Shown in pieces: positions 46,553 to 56,354 of a DNA stretch of 64,000 nt (within the stretch, counting starts at the first letter, position 1; each line of letters begins with the position of its first letter). The DNA comes from Demequina lutea (lineage in GTDB: Bacteria; Actinomycetota; Actinomycetes; Actinomycetales; Demequinaceae), in NCBI RefSeq assembly GCF_013409005.1, contig NZ_JACBZO010000001.1:1488001-1552000 (forward strand), given 5' to 3'. A program made the position numbers and the translations under genes. The notes under the pieces are model-generated. The model worked only from the letters and a program-made list of their open reading frames with translations. It made no database searches and was not told the origin of the DNA.

Positions 46553-46595
46553 CCCCTTCGCCTTACCTCGGGGCCGGGATGTCCGATCTCACTAC

Positions 46596-46601
46596 TATGC
46601 T
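46596..46601 (+). promoter_or_regulatory. Possible -10 element of metK
   Basis: TATGCT followed by seven bases and ATG 46609, close to the leaderless spacing seen elsewhere in the window. Confidence 0.4.
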
Positions 46602-46608
46602 GAAGCGC

Positions 46609-47772
46609 ATGTCCCTCCGCCAATTTTCCTCCGAGTCCGTGACCGAGGGCCACCCCGACAAGATCTGCGATCAGGTCTCCGACGCCATCCTTGACGAGAT
46701 GCTGCGCCAGGATCCGCTGTCGCGAGTCGCGGTCGAGACGATGGTAACCACCGGTCAAGTGCACGTCGCAGGTGAGGTGACCACCGAGGCCTACGTCGAC
46801 ATTCCCTCCACCATCCGCGACGTCGTCCGCGACATCGGCTACACCTCGTCAACGGTCGGCTTTGATGCGGACTCATGCGGCGTCTTGGTCTCGATCGGCG
46901 AGCAGAGCGCCGACATCTGGTTGGGCGTCGGCCATGCCACCGACTCGGAAACGCAAGAGCTCGGCGCGGGCGACCAGGGACTCATGTTTGGCTTCGCGTG
47001 CCGCGACACGGCTGAGTTGATGCCGATGCCCATCGCGATGGCCCACGCGCTCACCGCGCGACTGGCCGAGGTGCGCAAGAAGGGGATTGTCGACGGGCTT
47101 CGCCCTGACGGTAAGGCCCAGGTGACGATCGGCTATGACGGCGATACTCCGATCAGCGTCGACACCGTCGTCGTCTCGAGCCAGCACCGCGGGGGGCTCG
47201 ACATCGGGCAGTTGCGGGAGGCGATCGAGTCCGAGGTGATTGCTCCCGTGCTTTCCCGATTCGCGTTGGACTCATCGGGCCATCGATCCCTCATCAACCC
47301 CACCGGCAGGTTCGAGGTGGGCGGCCCCATGGGCGACGCCGGAGTGACGGGTCGCAAGATCATCGTCGATACCTATGGCGGAATGGCGCGCCACGGCGGC
47401 GGAGCGTTCTCGGGGAAGGACCCATCCAAGGTCGACCGCTCGGCCGCATACGCGATGCGCTGGGTCGCCAAGAATGTCGTCGCGGCGGGCCTCGCTGACA
47501 GGTGTGAGTTGCAGGTGGCCTACGCGATCGGCACGGCCGTTCCCGTTGGCCTCTACGTCGAGACCTTCGGGACGCACACCGTCGACCCCGATCGCATCGT
47601 CAAGGCGATCCGCGAGGTCTTTGACCTGCGACCCTCCGCGCTTATCGATCAGCTCGACCTGCGTCGGCCGATCTACAGGGCGACCGCGAGCTACGGCCAC
47701 TTTGGCCGCGAACTGCCCGACTTCACCTGGGAACGCACCGACAGGGCCGACGCATTGGCGGCCGCGGTCTAG
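46609..47772 (+). CDS. metK: S-adenosylmethionine synthetase
   Basis: Makes S-adenosylmethionine from methionine and ATP; 387 aa. [14 protein letters not shown], the [12 protein letters not shown] hexapeptide region and [21 protein letters not shown]-loop-like motif are intact. ATG 46609 gives the family N-terminus [17 protein letters not shown]. An upstream in-frame ATG at 46579 would add ten codons that contain the putative -10 element, so it is not preferred. Confidence 0.96.
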   Translation: MSLRQFSSESVTEGHPDKICDQVSDAILDEMLRQDPLSRVAVETMVTTGQVHVAGEVTTEAYVDIPSTIRDVVRDIGYTSSTVGFDADSCGVLVSIGEQSADIWLGVGHATDSETQELGAGDQGLMFGFACRDTAELMPMPIAMAHALTARLAEVRKKGIVDGLRPDGKAQVTIGYDGDTPISVDTVVVSSQHRGGLDIGQLREAIESEVIAPVLSRFALDSSGHRSLINPTGRFEVGGPMGDAGVTGRKIIVDTYGGMARHGGGAFSGKDPSKVDRSAAYAMRWVAKNVVAAGLADRCELQVAYAIGTAVPVGLYVETFGTHTVDPDRIVKAIREVFDLRPSALIDQLDLRRPIYRATASYGHFGRELPDFTWERTDRADALAAAV

Positions 47773-49670
47773 TGATCGTTGGGGTCGCAGTCGACAGCCC
47801 GCTGCCGCACCTCGACAGGCCGTTCGACTATGAGGTGCCTCCATCCGTCACGGGCGTGAGCCTGGGCACCAGGGTGCGCGTTCCCTTCGCTGGCAGGCTG
47901 GTGTCGGGCGTGGTGACGTCCGTCGACGGTCAACCGGGCGCTCAAGTGCTCAAATCCGTGCGCTCCGCCGGCGCGATTCCCTCGTTCAGCCCGGCCGCGC
48001 TCGACCTTGCGCGCGCGATCGCACAGCGGTACGGGGGCTCGCTGTGGGATGTGCTGCGGCTCATGGGCCCGCCGCGAGTAGCCGCGGTGGAGAGGTACGG
48101 CTGGGACGGCTGGGTGCGCGCCGGCGTGGACTTGGGAGCGCTTGGCACTCTCACCGCGGCGGCGGAGCGCCTTGCATTGCCCGTGGAGAGGCGAGACCGA
48201 GCCGTGTGGGCCGCCACGCCCTCGCGCCCCGAGGTGGCACCCACCGAGGCCATGCTGGGAGCGGCACTGGCGGCTGCCGAGCGGGGAGGGACGTCGATTA
48301 TCGTGGCGCCGGATTCCAGGGCGGTCGCGGCACTCCTGAGGACGGCCGAGGAGTCCGGCCTCAAGCGTTGGACACCACGAAGCGGCGGTCACCTTGCCGT
48401 CATCGACTCGGAGGACGGCGCGTCGGTGCGCTACGGGTCGTACATTGCGGCGATGCGCGGTCTCGTTCCGCTCGTCATTGGCACGCGGCACGCCGCGTGG
48501 CAACCGGTCCCGGATCTCGCATCGATCACCGTGTGGGACGAGGCATCGTCGACTCTCGCGGAGCCGCGTGCACCGTATCCCCACGCCCGCACGGTGTGCG
48601 CGATGCGCGCGCAGGGCTCGGGTGCCGCGCTACTCGTCGCGGGGCACGCCCTCTCTGCGGAGGCCGTGGCACTCGTCGTCCACGGGTTTGCCAGGCGCAT
48701 CGACGCGCGACCGGAACGCTCCACCCTGCCCACCGTCGAGGTCATCGGTGGAGAACGAAGGGAACGCGAGGGGGGTGCGGGCAGACACTGGATGCCGGGT
48801 CACGTGTGGGCGCCGCTGCTCGCCGCCGCACGCAAAGGGGTCGCCGCGGTGGTGGTACCCCAGGGCGGCTATGCCGCCGGTCTCGCGTGCCTGAGATGCG
48901 GCACGTGGGCGGAGTGCGCCGAGTGCGGGGGAGACCTGTCCCGCTCGACCGCGAGCGCCGTCGCATCGTGCAACGACTGTGGAACCGAGGCCGTCGCGTG
49001 GCACTGCCCCGAATGCAGGGAACATCGCATGCGTCCCGTAGGGCTCGGCGCGGACCGGTTGGCGGAACAACTCGTTCGCATGGCGGCAGGCATCCCTGTG
49101 ACGCAGTCGTCCGCGACCGTGGGCGTGGTGGAGGACCTCGCCGTCGACGCCGGAATCGTGGTCGCGACGCCGGGAGCGCTTCCAGCTGTCAAGGGCGGGT
49201 ATGGATACTTGGCGATCGTGGGCGCACGGGTGTCGGTCAACGAGGGCCTTGGTGCCGAGGCGCAAGCGCTCAGGCGCTGGCTCAATGCGGCGGCCCTCGT
49301 TGCCGCGCGAGACGACGGTGGCGCCGTCGCGGTCGTGGGGGAGCTTCCCGTCGAGGTGCGACAGGCGCTCGTGGCGTGGGATGGGTGGGACGTGGCCTCC
49401 AGGGACCTCGCGCAACGCGAGAGCCTAGGGCTGCCGCCCCACCGCAGGGCCCTGAGGCTCGACGGATCGTCCGACGCGATCGATGAGGCCGTCCGCGCGA
49501 TCGAAAGCGCCGAAATGAGCATCTCGCGTGACTCGCAGGGTGCGTGGATCGTTTCGTCACGGGGCGCGATGCAAGGAATCGTGAGTGCGGTACGAGCCGT
49601 GGTCATCGCGCGGTCATTGCGTTCCGCCAGCCCACTCTATGTGAAGGTCGACGCGACGCCGAGCGCCTAG
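47772..49670 (+). CDS. priA: PriA-type replication restart protein lacking the Walker A motif
   Basis: Homologue of primosomal protein N'; 632 aa. The N-terminal DNA-binding domain is recognisable (VAVDSPLPHLDRPFDYEVP, GTRVRVPFAGR). The zinc region has four CxxC pairs (CLRC, CAEC, CNDC, CPEC), and the C-terminal domain follows. Where PriA helicases have GxTGSGKT, this protein reads TSIIVAPDSRAVAALL with no P-loop, and the DEEH box is replaced by VWDEASS. Loss of helicase motifs is known for actinobacterial PriA, so it probably acts by DNA and protein binding only. GTG 47772 overlaps the metK stop. Confidence 0.88.
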   Translation: MIVGVAVDSPLPHLDRPFDYEVPPSVTGVSLGTRVRVPFAGRLVSGVVTSVDGQPGAQVLKSVRSAGAIPSFSPAALDLARAIAQRYGGSLWDVLRLMGPPRVAAVERYGWDGWVRAGVDLGALGTLTAAAERLALPVERRDRAVWAATPSRPEVAPTEAMLGAALAAAERGGTSIIVAPDSRAVAALLRTAEESGLKRWTPRSGGHLAVIDSEDGASVRYGSYIAAMRGLVPLVIGTRHAAWQPVPDLASITVWDEASSTLAEPRAPYPHARTVCAMRAQGSGAALLVAGHALSAEAVALVVHGFARRIDARPERSTLPTVEVIGGERREREGGAGRHWMPGHVWAPLLAAARKGVAAVVVPQGGYAAGLACLRCGTWAECAECGGDLSRSTASAVASCNDCGTEAVAWHCPECREHRMRPVGLGADRLAEQLVRMAAGIPVTQSSATVGVVEDLAVDAGIVVATPGALPAVKGGYGYLAIVGARVSVNEGLGAEAQALRRWLNAAALVAARDDGGAVAVVGELPVEVRQALVAWDGWDVASRDLAQRESLGLPPHRRALRLDGSSDAIDEAVRAIESAEMSISRDSQGAWIVSSRGAMQGIVSAVRAVVIARSLRSASPLYVKVDATPSA

Positions 49671-49698
49671 GGCCCGCGCCAAAGTCGGGACTAGCACG

Positions 49699-49723
49699 GC
49701 GGCGCCCCGGCGCCGCGACTTTT
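49699..49723 (+). terminator. Intrinsic terminator after priA
   Basis: An 8-bp perfect stem (gcggcgcc/ggcgccgc, 49699-49716) with a cc gap is followed by gactttt. It is one of the few hairpins in the window with a T-run. Confidence 0.7.
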
Positions 49724-49739
49724 CGGCACCCCCGTGCCG
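49724..49739 (+). promoter_or_regulatory. Second hairpin directly upstream of fmt
   Basis: Stem cggcac/gtgccg with a cccc loop, immediately after the terminator and three bases before the TACCAT hexamer at 49742-49747. TACCAT lies seven bases before the fmt ATG. Confidence 0.45.
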
Positions 49740-49754
49740 CCTACCATGGAGCAC

Positions 49755-50687
49755 ATGCGCCTCATCTTCGCCGGCACCCCCGAGGTCGCCATCCCGGCGC
49801 TCGCCGCACTGATCGACGCGGGTCACGAGATAGCGCTCGTGTTGACCCAGCCCGATGCGAAGGGCAGAAGGGGTTCTGGGCTCCACCCCAGCGTCGTGAA
49901 GCAATACGCGCTCGACCACGGGCTGACCGTCGAGACGCCCGCGAAGGCGTCCGCGCCCGACTTCGTGGAGCGGGTGCGTGGGATTCACGCCGATGCCGCT
50001 GGCGTCGTCGCGTACGGACAGATCCTGCGGCCGTCGCTCATCGCCGCGACCGCGCACGGGTGGGTCAACCTCCACTTCTCGCTGCTTCCGGCATGGCGCG
50101 GGGCCGCCCCGGTCCAGCGTGCGCTTCAAGCGGGAGATGACCTCACCGGCGCGTCGACGTTTCTCATTGAGGAGGGGCTCGACACGGGCCCCGTCATCGG
50201 TCAAGTGACCGAGAGAATCAAGCCGGCAGACACGGCCGGGGACCTCCTCGGACGCCTCGCGAAGGTGGGGGCGTCCTTGCTTGTGGATTCGATCGAGGCG
50301 CTCGGCGGTGGCTTTGCCATGCCGCAGCCGCAATCGGAGGACGGCGTGAGCCACGCGGCCAAGCTGTCCCGCGACGACGCACTGGTGCGCTGGGACCTGC
50401 CCGCTCACGTGATCGATAGGGCCATCCGCGCCTGTACTCCGGCGCCGGGAGCCTGGACGACGCTTCCGGACGGTTCCACCGCCAAGATCGGTCCAGTCGT
50501 GCCAGTGGACGGCCCGGCGACGACGCCTGGACTGATGAGAGCGACCGAAGAGGGCATCGTGATAGGCACCGGCGGCAAGCCCGTGACGCTCAGCTGGATA
50601 CAGCCGGCGGGCAAGAAGGTCATGGATGCGCGCGACTGGTGGCGGGGTGCGCGCTGGGCCGACGGCGCGCTGTTGGGTGAGGCATGA
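49755..50687 (+). CDS. fmt: Methionyl-tRNA formyltransferase
   Basis: Formylates initiator Met-tRNA; 310 aa. Folate/formyl site motifs VVAYGQILRPSLI and VNLHFSLLPAWRGAAPVQRAL with the catalytic Asn-His-Asp set are intact, as is TGASTFLIEEGLDTGPV. ATG 49755 gives the standard N-terminus MRLIFAGTPEVA. ggag lies three bases upstream, and a TACCAT hexamer seven bases upstream, so it may be leaderless or very short-leadered. Confidence 0.95.
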   Translation: MRLIFAGTPEVAIPALAALIDAGHEIALVLTQPDAKGRRGSGLHPSVVKQYALDHGLTVETPAKASAPDFVERVRGIHADAAGVVAYGQILRPSLIAATAHGWVNLHFSLLPAWRGAAPVQRALQAGDDLTGASTFLIEEGLDTGPVIGQVTERIKPADTAGDLLGRLAKVGASLLVDSIEALGGGFAMPQPQSEDGVSHAAKLSRDDALVRWDLPAHVIDRAIRACTPAPGAWTTLPDGSTAKIGPVVPVDGPATTPGLMRATEEGIVIGTGGKPVTLSWIQPAGKKVMDARDWWRGARWADGALLGEA

Positions 50688-52039
50688 GCACCTCGGCAAG
50701 GAAGGCAGCACTCGCGTGCGTGCTCGCGGTGGTGGAGGACGATGCCTACGCGAACATCGCGATGTCGACGATCGTCCGTGAGGCGGGCCTGTCACAGCGT
50801 GACGCGGCCTTCGCCACCGAGCTTGCGTACGGTTCTTTGCGAATGAGCGGGTTCTACGACGAGGTCATTTCCGTCGCGTCGGGGCGTGAACCCTCCTCGC
50901 TCGAGGCGACCGTGAGGGCCGTCCTGTGGATCGGCGCCCACCAGGCACTCGACATGAGCACGCCTCCGCATGCGACCGTGTCGGAATCCGTTGACCTTGC
51001 GAAGCACGGGGGAGCGGCCCGCGCGAGTGGCCTCGTCAACGCCGTGATGCGGCGCATCACGGAACGCACTCGCGAGGAGTGGGTCTCGGCCGTCGCGCCT
51101 GGCAACGGAATTACCGATCTGTCGATTCGCACCTCGCACCCCGAGTGGATCGTCGCCGAACTTGAGGCATCGCTTGCCGCACGGGGCCGGTCGGGCGAAC
51201 TCGAGGCCCTGCTCGACTCGCACAACGACGCTGCGGCCGTGACGCTCGCGTCGCGCCCCGGACTGATCGATCGGGACGCGCTCGCCTCGCAATCCGGGGG
51301 GACGGCCACCGAATACTCGCCTTACGGAGTCGTTCTCAAGGCAGGTTCACCCGGAAAGGTGGCGGCGGTGCGCGACGGCGCTGCTGGCGTCCAGGACGAG
51401 GGTTCACAACTGGTCGCCGCGGCCCTCGCATCGGCGGCAGCGCGGCCAGCGAGCGCACAGGAGCGCTGGCTCGACGCCTGTGCGGGTCCCGGTGGTAAGA
51501 CGGCCCTACTCGGAGCGCTCGCCGCCGAAAGGGGGGCCACCCTCGCTGCCCTCGAACTTCACCCACACCGCGCGACCCTCGTGCGTGACAACGTGCGTTC
51601 CCTGCCACGAGGGGTGGTCGACGTCCACGTGGGCGACGCGACCGAGTGGAACGGGGGACCCTTTGACAGGATCCTGGTGGACGCTCCTTGTACCGGTCTC
51701 GGGGCGCTGCGGCGTCGCCCGGAGGCGCGGTGGAGGCGTTCGCCGGAAGACCTCCGTGAACTCACGGACCTGCAAACGCGCATCCTTGCCCACTCCGCCA
51801 CGCGGCTCGCTCCCGGTGGCGTCATTGCTTACGTCACGTGTTCGCCTGTGCTCGCGGAGACTAGGGAGATCGTCGAGGCGAGCGGCCTTGAACAGCTCGA
51901 CGCTCGTGCCGCCCTGGCTGATGTGACTGGCACGGGGCTCGAGGCTTGGGGGCAGGGTCCCGACGTGCAATTGTGGACCCACGCTCACGGCACCGATTCG
52001 ATGTACTTGGCGCTCCTCACGGCGCCAGACGGGCGCTAG
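50684..52039 (+). CDS. rsmB: 16S rRNA (cytosine-967-C5) methyltransferase RsmB
   Basis: S-adenosylmethionine-dependent rRNA methyltransferase; 451 aa. It has an N-terminal NusB-like RNA-binding domain (about residues 1-140) and a C-terminal Rossmann methyltransferase with LDACAGPGGKTALLG. The two cysteines of the m5C mechanism are in VDAPCTGLG and VTCSP. Its ATG overlaps the fmt stop. Its TAG stop is the start of the TAGGTT element that drives rpe. Confidence 0.95.
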   Translation: MSTSARKAALACVLAVVEDDAYANIAMSTIVREAGLSQRDAAFATELAYGSLRMSGFYDEVISVASGREPSSLEATVRAVLWIGAHQALDMSTPPHATVSESVDLAKHGGAARASGLVNAVMRRITERTREEWVSAVAPGNGITDLSIRTSHPEWIVAELEASLAARGRSGELEALLDSHNDAAAVTLASRPGLIDRDALASQSGGTATEYSPYGVVLKAGSPGKVAAVRDGAAGVQDEGSQLVAAALASAAARPASAQERWLDACAGPGGKTALLGALAAERGATLAALELHPHRATLVRDNVRSLPRGVVDVHVGDATEWNGGPFDRILVDAPCTGLGALRRRPEARWRRSPEDLRELTDLQTRILAHSATRLAPGGVIAYVTCSPVLAETREIVEASGLEQLDARAALADVTGTGLEAWGQGPDVQLWTHAHGTDSMYLALLTAPDGR

Positions 52040-52042
52040 GTT
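52037..52042 (+). promoter_or_regulatory. -10 element giving a leaderless start of rpe
   Basis: TAGGTT overlaps the rsmB stop codon and is followed by six bases and ATG 52049. Confidence 0.55.
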
Positions 52043-52048
52043 GGCAGC

Positions 52049-52699
52049 ATGAGCATTCGTATTGCGCCGTCCATTCTTTCGGCCGACTTCGGGAGGCTTG
52101 AGAGCGAGATTTTCGAGGTCGCGAGCGCAGACTTCATCCATGTCGACGTCATGGACAATCACTTCGTGCCGAACCTCACGATCGGACTTCCCGTCGTTGA
52201 GCGCCTGGCCCAAATCTCGCCGGTTCCCCTCGATGTCCACCTGATGATTGCCGACCCCGACCGCTGGGCGGCCAAGTACGCTGAAGTCGGCGCGGCATCG
52301 TGCACGTATCACTTTGAGGCCGCGAACAATCCGCTACAGGTGGCGAGGGACATCCGCTCCACCGGATCCCGCGCGGCCGTGGCGATCAAGCCAGGAACGC
52401 CAGCGGAGGCGGTGTTTGATCTCCTTACCGAGGTCGACATGGTGCTGGTGATGACTGTCGAGCCAGGCTTCGGAGGCCAGGAGTTCATGCGGGAGATGCT
52501 GCCGAAGTTGGGTGCGTTACGGAAGGCGGCGGCCGACGCGGGCACCGACATCTGGCTCGAGGTCGATGGGGGCATCAGCGTGGAGACCGCGCCAGAGGCA
52601 GTCGCGGCAGGCGCGGACACTCTGGTCGCCGGATCGTCCGTCTTCGGCCATCTGGACCGTGCTGCGGCGATCGCCAACCTGCGCGTAGCGGCCAGGTAG
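52049..52699 (+). CDS. rpe: Ribulose-phosphate 3-epimerase
   Basis: Interconverts ribulose 5-phosphate and xylulose 5-phosphate; 216 aa TIM barrel. Motifs are APSILSADFGRLE, HVDVMDNHFVPNLTIG, DVHLMIADPDRW, VMTVEPGFGGQEF and EVDGGIS. It lies three bases before ribD, which links pentose phosphate to riboflavin synthesis: ribulose 5-phosphate is a RibB substrate. Confidence 0.96.
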   Translation: MSIRIAPSILSADFGRLESEIFEVASADFIHVDVMDNHFVPNLTIGLPVVERLAQISPVPLDVHLMIADPDRWAAKYAEVGAASCTYHFEAANNPLQVARDIRSTGSRAAVAIKPGTPAEAVFDLLTEVDMVLVMTVEPGFGGQEFMREMLPKLGALRKAAADAGTDIWLEVDGGISVETAPEAVAAGADTLVAGSSVFGHLDRAAAIANLRVAAR

Positions 52700-52702
52700 A
52701 AC

Positions 52703-53719
52703 GTGGAGGAGACGCTCGACCAGAAGGCAGCGCTCGACAGGGCGGTTGCCCTTGCCGCATTGGGTCCGGAGTTTGGGCCCAATCCCAGGGTGGGAGCGGT
52801 CATCACCGATCCTTCGGGCCGCGTGCTTGCAGAGGGCTTTCATCGTGGCGCAGGCACTCCGCACGCGGAGGCGGCGGCTCTCGCCCGAGCGTTGACGTCC
52901 GGCATGAACGTGGACGGCGCGACGGCGTACGTGAGCCTCGAGCCATGCAACCACACGGGCCGGACGGGCCCGTGCTCGCAAGCGCTCGTCGACGCAGGGA
53001 TCGCTCGCGTCGTCTACGCGGTCGCGGACCCCGACCCGCGCGCCGTCGGTGGCGCGCAGTACATGGCGGCGCGGGGCGTCGACGTCGTTCACGCGCCTCA
53101 CGCTCAGGCAGAGGCGGTGAATCGCAAGTGGCTGATCGCGATGCGGCAGGGTAGGCCATACGTCATCGCAAAGTGGGCGCAGACGCTCGACGGCAAGATC
53201 TCCGCCTCAGACGGAACCAGCTTCTGGATTACGGGGCGGGAGGCTCGCGAGCACGTGCACCAACTGCGGGTGCGGGTCGACGCCATACTCGTGGGCACGG
53301 GCACCGTCCTAGTCGACGACCCCGAACTGTCCGCGCGCCCCGAGTCGGTTCTCGAACCCCATCAACCGTTGCGCGCCATCATGGGCACGCGGTCCACGGC
53401 GGGAGCCCGCGTCTGGCGAGATGAGAACGCGGTGGCGCTCGGTACTCATGACCCCGAGGCCGCCCTCGCGACCCTTTGGGAGCGTGAGGTGCGTACGGTG
53501 ATTGTGGAGGGCGGCGCGGCGATTCACACGGCATTCCTCGTCGCAGGTCTCGTCGACGAACTCAACGTCTATGTCGCACCCGTTCTGCTTGGCACGGGCA
53601 CTCAGGCCGTCGCCGATCTGGGAATCCGCACCATGGCCGACGCGTTGAGAGGGCAGGACACCTCGCTGCAGACCCTCGGTGTAGATTGCCTGGTCACGGC
53701 TCACCTTCCGAAGGGATAG
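52703..53719 (+). CDS. ribD: Bifunctional riboflavin biosynthesis deaminase/reductase RibD
   Basis: Deaminates and then reduces the pyrimidine intermediate; 338 aa. The N-terminal zinc deaminase has GTPHAEAAAL and EPCNHTGRTGPC. The C-terminal reductase begins near residue 150 (YVIAKWAQTLDGKIS) and has VIVEGGAAIHTAFL. GTG 52703 is three bases after rpe. No FMN riboswitch can lie in this gap. Confidence 0.95.
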   Translation: MEETLDQKAALDRAVALAALGPEFGPNPRVGAVITDPSGRVLAEGFHRGAGTPHAEAAALARALTSGMNVDGATAYVSLEPCNHTGRTGPCSQALVDAGIARVVYAVADPDPRAVGGAQYMAARGVDVVHAPHAQAEAVNRKWLIAMRQGRPYVIAKWAQTLDGKISASDGTSFWITGREAREHVHQLRVRVDAILVGTGTVLVDDPELSARPESVLEPHQPLRAIMGTRSTAGARVWRDENAVALGTHDPEAALATLWEREVRTVIVEGGAAIHTAFLVAGLVDELNVYVAPVLLGTGTQAVADLGIRTMADALRGQDTSLQTLGVDCLVTAHLPKG

Positions 53720-53721
53720 TC

Positions 53722-54315
53722 ATGTTTACCGGCATCGTTGAGGCCATTGGTACCGTTGCGACCGTTGAAGATCACGGAGCTTCCTCGCGTTTCGTGCTGA
53801 CGGCGCCCCAGCTGGGGACGGACATCGTCCACGGCGAGTCGATCGCGGTCAACGGAGTGTGCCTGACGGTGGCAGCGCACGAACAAGGCGGGTGGGCCTT
53901 CGACGTGATGCGCATCACGGAAGAGACCACGACGATGGGCGAGTTGGCTCCTGGCATTCGGGTGAATCTCGAGCGCGCCACCCGCGCCGACGGCCGGCTT
54001 GGCGGTCACATCATGCAGGGCCACGTCGACGGGGTAGCCACGCTAGTCGCTCGCGATTCCCAGCCGGAGTGGGACGACCTCACCTTCACTGTTCCGCGGG
54101 AGTTGCTTCGGTACGTGGTTCTGAAGGGATCGATTTCGCTTAACGGGGTGTCGCTCACGGTGGCCGGGCTCGTCGACGACACGGTGACGGTCTCCCTGAT
54201 TCCGACCACGTTGACGGAAACAACGCTGGGCGAACTCGTCGTGGGCAACGAGGTAAACGTCGAGGTCGACATCATCGCCAAGTACGTCGAGCGCATGATG
54301 GGACTGTCTTCGTGA
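53722..54315 (+). CDS. ribE: Riboflavin synthase, alpha chain
   Basis: Dismutates two lumazines to riboflavin; 197 aa. Two lumazine-binding repeats are visible: MFTGIVEAIGTV with SIAVNGVCLTV, then GGHIMQGHVDGVATL with SISLNGVSLTV. ATG 53722 is two bases after the ribD stop and has cgaaggg upstream. The gene is named ribC in some species. Confidence 0.95.
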   Translation: MFTGIVEAIGTVATVEDHGASSRFVLTAPQLGTDIVHGESIAVNGVCLTVAAHEQGGWAFDVMRITEETTTMGELAPGIRVNLERATRADGRLGGHIMQGHVDGVATLVARDSQPEWDDLTFTVPRELLRYVVLKGSISLNGVSLTVAGLVDDTVTVSLIPTTLTETTLGELVVGNEVNVEVDIIAKYVERMMGLSS

Positions 54316-55553
54316 GCCGCGACCCCTTCTCGCTGGTCGAGCAGGCCCTCGCGGATCTCGCTCTTGGCAAACCAGTCCTCGTGTGCGATTCTCACGAACG
54401 CGAAGACGAGGCCGACTTCATCATGGCCGCGGAACGCGTCACGCAGGAGTGGGTCGCGTGGGGCATCAGGAAATCAAGCGGCTACCTCTGTGCGCCGATG
54501 ACGGGTCTGAAGGCCGACGCCCTCAACCTGCCGCTCATGGTCCCCAATAGCCAAGACCCGCGCCGCACGGCATACACGGTGTCGGTCGACGCCGCATCGG
54601 GCGTGACGACGGGGATTTCTGCGGCCGACAGGCACGCGACGATTCAGCGATTAGCGAGGGCCGATGCCTCGCCCGAAGATTTCATTCGGCCAGGGCATGT
54701 TCTGCCATTGCGCGCTGTTGCAGGGGGTGTCCTGCACCGACCCGGGCACACCGAGGCCGCCGTCGATCTCTGCAGACTCGCCGGGCTTGAGCCCGTTGCA
54801 GTCATCGCGGAACTCGTCAACGACGACGGCACCATGATGCGCCAGGGGAGTGCTACCGCCCTTGCCACAAAGGAGGGTCTCACCCTCATGACCATCGCCG
54901 ACCTCATCGCCTACAGGCGCGCAAAGAAGGATCTTCCCGTCGCCGTGGAGCCGCAGCCGCACCGTGTGCTTCTTCAGGGCGAGGCCCGCCTTCCCACCGT
55001 GCACGGCGAGTTCACCATCAGGGCATACCGCGACGCAAGAACCGGCGCGGAGCATCTCGCTCTGGTCAAGGATGCTCCTGAGGGCGTGGTGCCAATCGTC
55101 CGGGTGCATTCGGAATGCCTCACGGGCGACGCCTTTGGCTCAATCCGATGCGAATGTGGCCCGCAGCTTGATGCGTCCCTCGAGCGCGTCCAGGCCGAGG
55201 GCGGGGCGGTCGTGTACCTCACCGGCCACGAGGGCCGTGGCATCGGCATCACCGCCAAGGTGCGGGCATATGCGCTTCAAGACCAGGGGATGGACACCGT
55301 CGACGCAAACGTCGAACTCGGACTTCCCGTGGATCGCAGGGAGTATGGCGCCGCGGCCGCGATTCTGGAGGACCTCGGTCTGACGAATATCCGCCTCCTA
55401 ACCAACAACCCTGCCAAAGTCGAGGGCATGCGCGCTTCCGGAATCACGGTGGTCGAGCGCATCGGCCTGCACGTGGGCCACCACCCCGAAAACGAGGCCT
55501 ACCGGCGCACTAAAGTGGAGCGCATGGGACACCTACAAGAGGACTCTGCATGA
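54312..55553 (+). CDS. ribBA: Bifunctional RibBA (DHBP synthase / GTP cyclohydrolase II)
   Basis: Makes both precursors of riboflavin; 413 aa. The N-terminal RibB half has [16 protein letters not shown] and [11 protein letters not shown]. The C-terminal RibA half begins near residue 215 and keeps the zinc motif [21 protein letters not shown] and [15 protein letters not shown] 54312 overlaps the ribE stop, and its stop overlaps ribH. Confidence 0.96.
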   Translation: MSRDPFSLVEQALADLALGKPVLVCDSHEREDEADFIMAAERVTQEWVAWGIRKSSGYLCAPMTGLKADALNLPLMVPNSQDPRRTAYTVSVDAASGVTTGISAADRHATIQRLARADASPEDFIRPGHVLPLRAVAGGVLHRPGHTEAAVDLCRLAGLEPVAVIAELVNDDGTMMRQGSATALATKEGLTLMTIADLIAYRRAKKDLPVAVEPQPHRVLLQGEARLPTVHGEFTIRAYRDARTGAEHLALVKDAPEGVVPIVRVHSECLTGDAFGSIRCECGPQLDASLERVQAEGGAVVYLTGHEGRGIGITAKVRAYALQDQGMDTVDANVELGLPVDRREYGAAAAILEDLGLTNIRLLTNNPAKVEGMRASGITVVERIGLHVGHHPENEAYRRTKVERMGHLQEDSA

Positions 55554-56029
55554 GTGGTCAGGGCGCGCCAAGCCTTTCAATTGACGCGAAGGGCGCCATT
55601 GTGGACGTCGTCGCGTCGCAATGGCACACCACCATCATGGACGGCCTAGTGGCGGGCGCCCTTGCCGCGGTGGAACGCGCAGGCGCCACGGCAAGGGTCT
55701 GGCGCGTGCCCGGAGCCTTCGAACTCCCCGTGGTGGCCGAGAGGCTCGCGCGCAGTGGTGCGGAGGCCATTGTGTGCCTCGGAGTGGTCGTCAGGGGCGG
55801 CACCCCGCACTTCGAATACGTGTGTGATGCGGTGACTCGAGGCTTGACCGATGTGGCCCGCTGCCATGCCGTCGCGGTCGGCTTCGGAATTCTCACCACG
55901 GACACGGAACAGCAGGCGCTCGACAGGGCGGGACTGCCGGGGTCTTCAGAAGACAAGGGTGCCGAGGCGGTTGAGGCCGCACTCGCCACATCCGCACTCA
56001 TGCGCGACATCACGAGCCAGCTGGGCTGA
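55550..56029 (+). CDS. ribH: 6,7-dimethyl-8-ribityllumazine synthase
   Basis: Condenses the two RibBA/RibD products to lumazine; 159 aa. Substrate-binding phrases are [39 protein letters not shown] with the catalytic His, and [17 protein letters not shown]. It ends the rib operon. Confidence 0.95.
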   Translation: MSGQGAPSLSIDAKGAIVDVVASQWHTTIMDGLVAGALAAVERAGATARVWRVPGAFELPVVAERLARSGAEAIVCLGVVVRGGTPHFEYVCDAVTRGLTDVARCHAVAVGFGILTTDTEQQALDRAGLPGSSEDKGAEAVEAALATSALMRDITSQLG

Positions 56030-56069
56030 CACCAGGCGCGTGCCGTCGCCTCCGACCGCACTGCGCTAC

Positions 56070-56075
56070 TAGGCT
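56070..56075 (+). promoter_or_regulatory. -10 element giving a leaderless start of hisE
   Basis: TAGGCT, identical to the aroQ element, followed by six bases and GTG 56082. Confidence 0.6.
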
Positions 56076-56081
56076 TGCCGC

Positions 56082-56345
56082 GTGACTTCCTTCAACGAGC
56101 TTTTCCAGAAACTGTCTGAACGCGCCGCCGCCCGCCCCGAAGGTTCGGGAACGGTGACCCTGCTCGACAAGGGGGTCCATGCCATCGGCAAGAAACTTGT
56201 TGAGGAGGCTGCCGAGGCGTGGATGGCTGCCGAGTACGAGACCGATGAGGAGGCGGCCGAGGAGATCTCTCAGCTGCTCTATCACGCGCAGGTCATGATG
56301 ATTGCCAAGGGCCTCTCGCTGGCCGACGTCGAGAAGTATCTCTAG
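56082..56345 (+). CDS. hisE: Phosphoribosyl-ATP pyrophosphatase
   Basis: Second step of histidine synthesis; 87 aa, a MazG-like helical fold. The metal-binding segment [16 protein letters not shown] and [18 protein letters not shown] are typical. It is separate from HisI, as usual in actinobacteria, and precedes hisG by nine bases. Confidence 0.94.
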   Translation: MTSFNELFQKLSERAAARPEGSGTVTLLDKGVHAIGKKLVEEAAEAWMAAEYETDEEAAEEISQLLYHAQVMMIAKGLSLADVEKYL

Positions 56346-56354
56346 GGGTTTACC

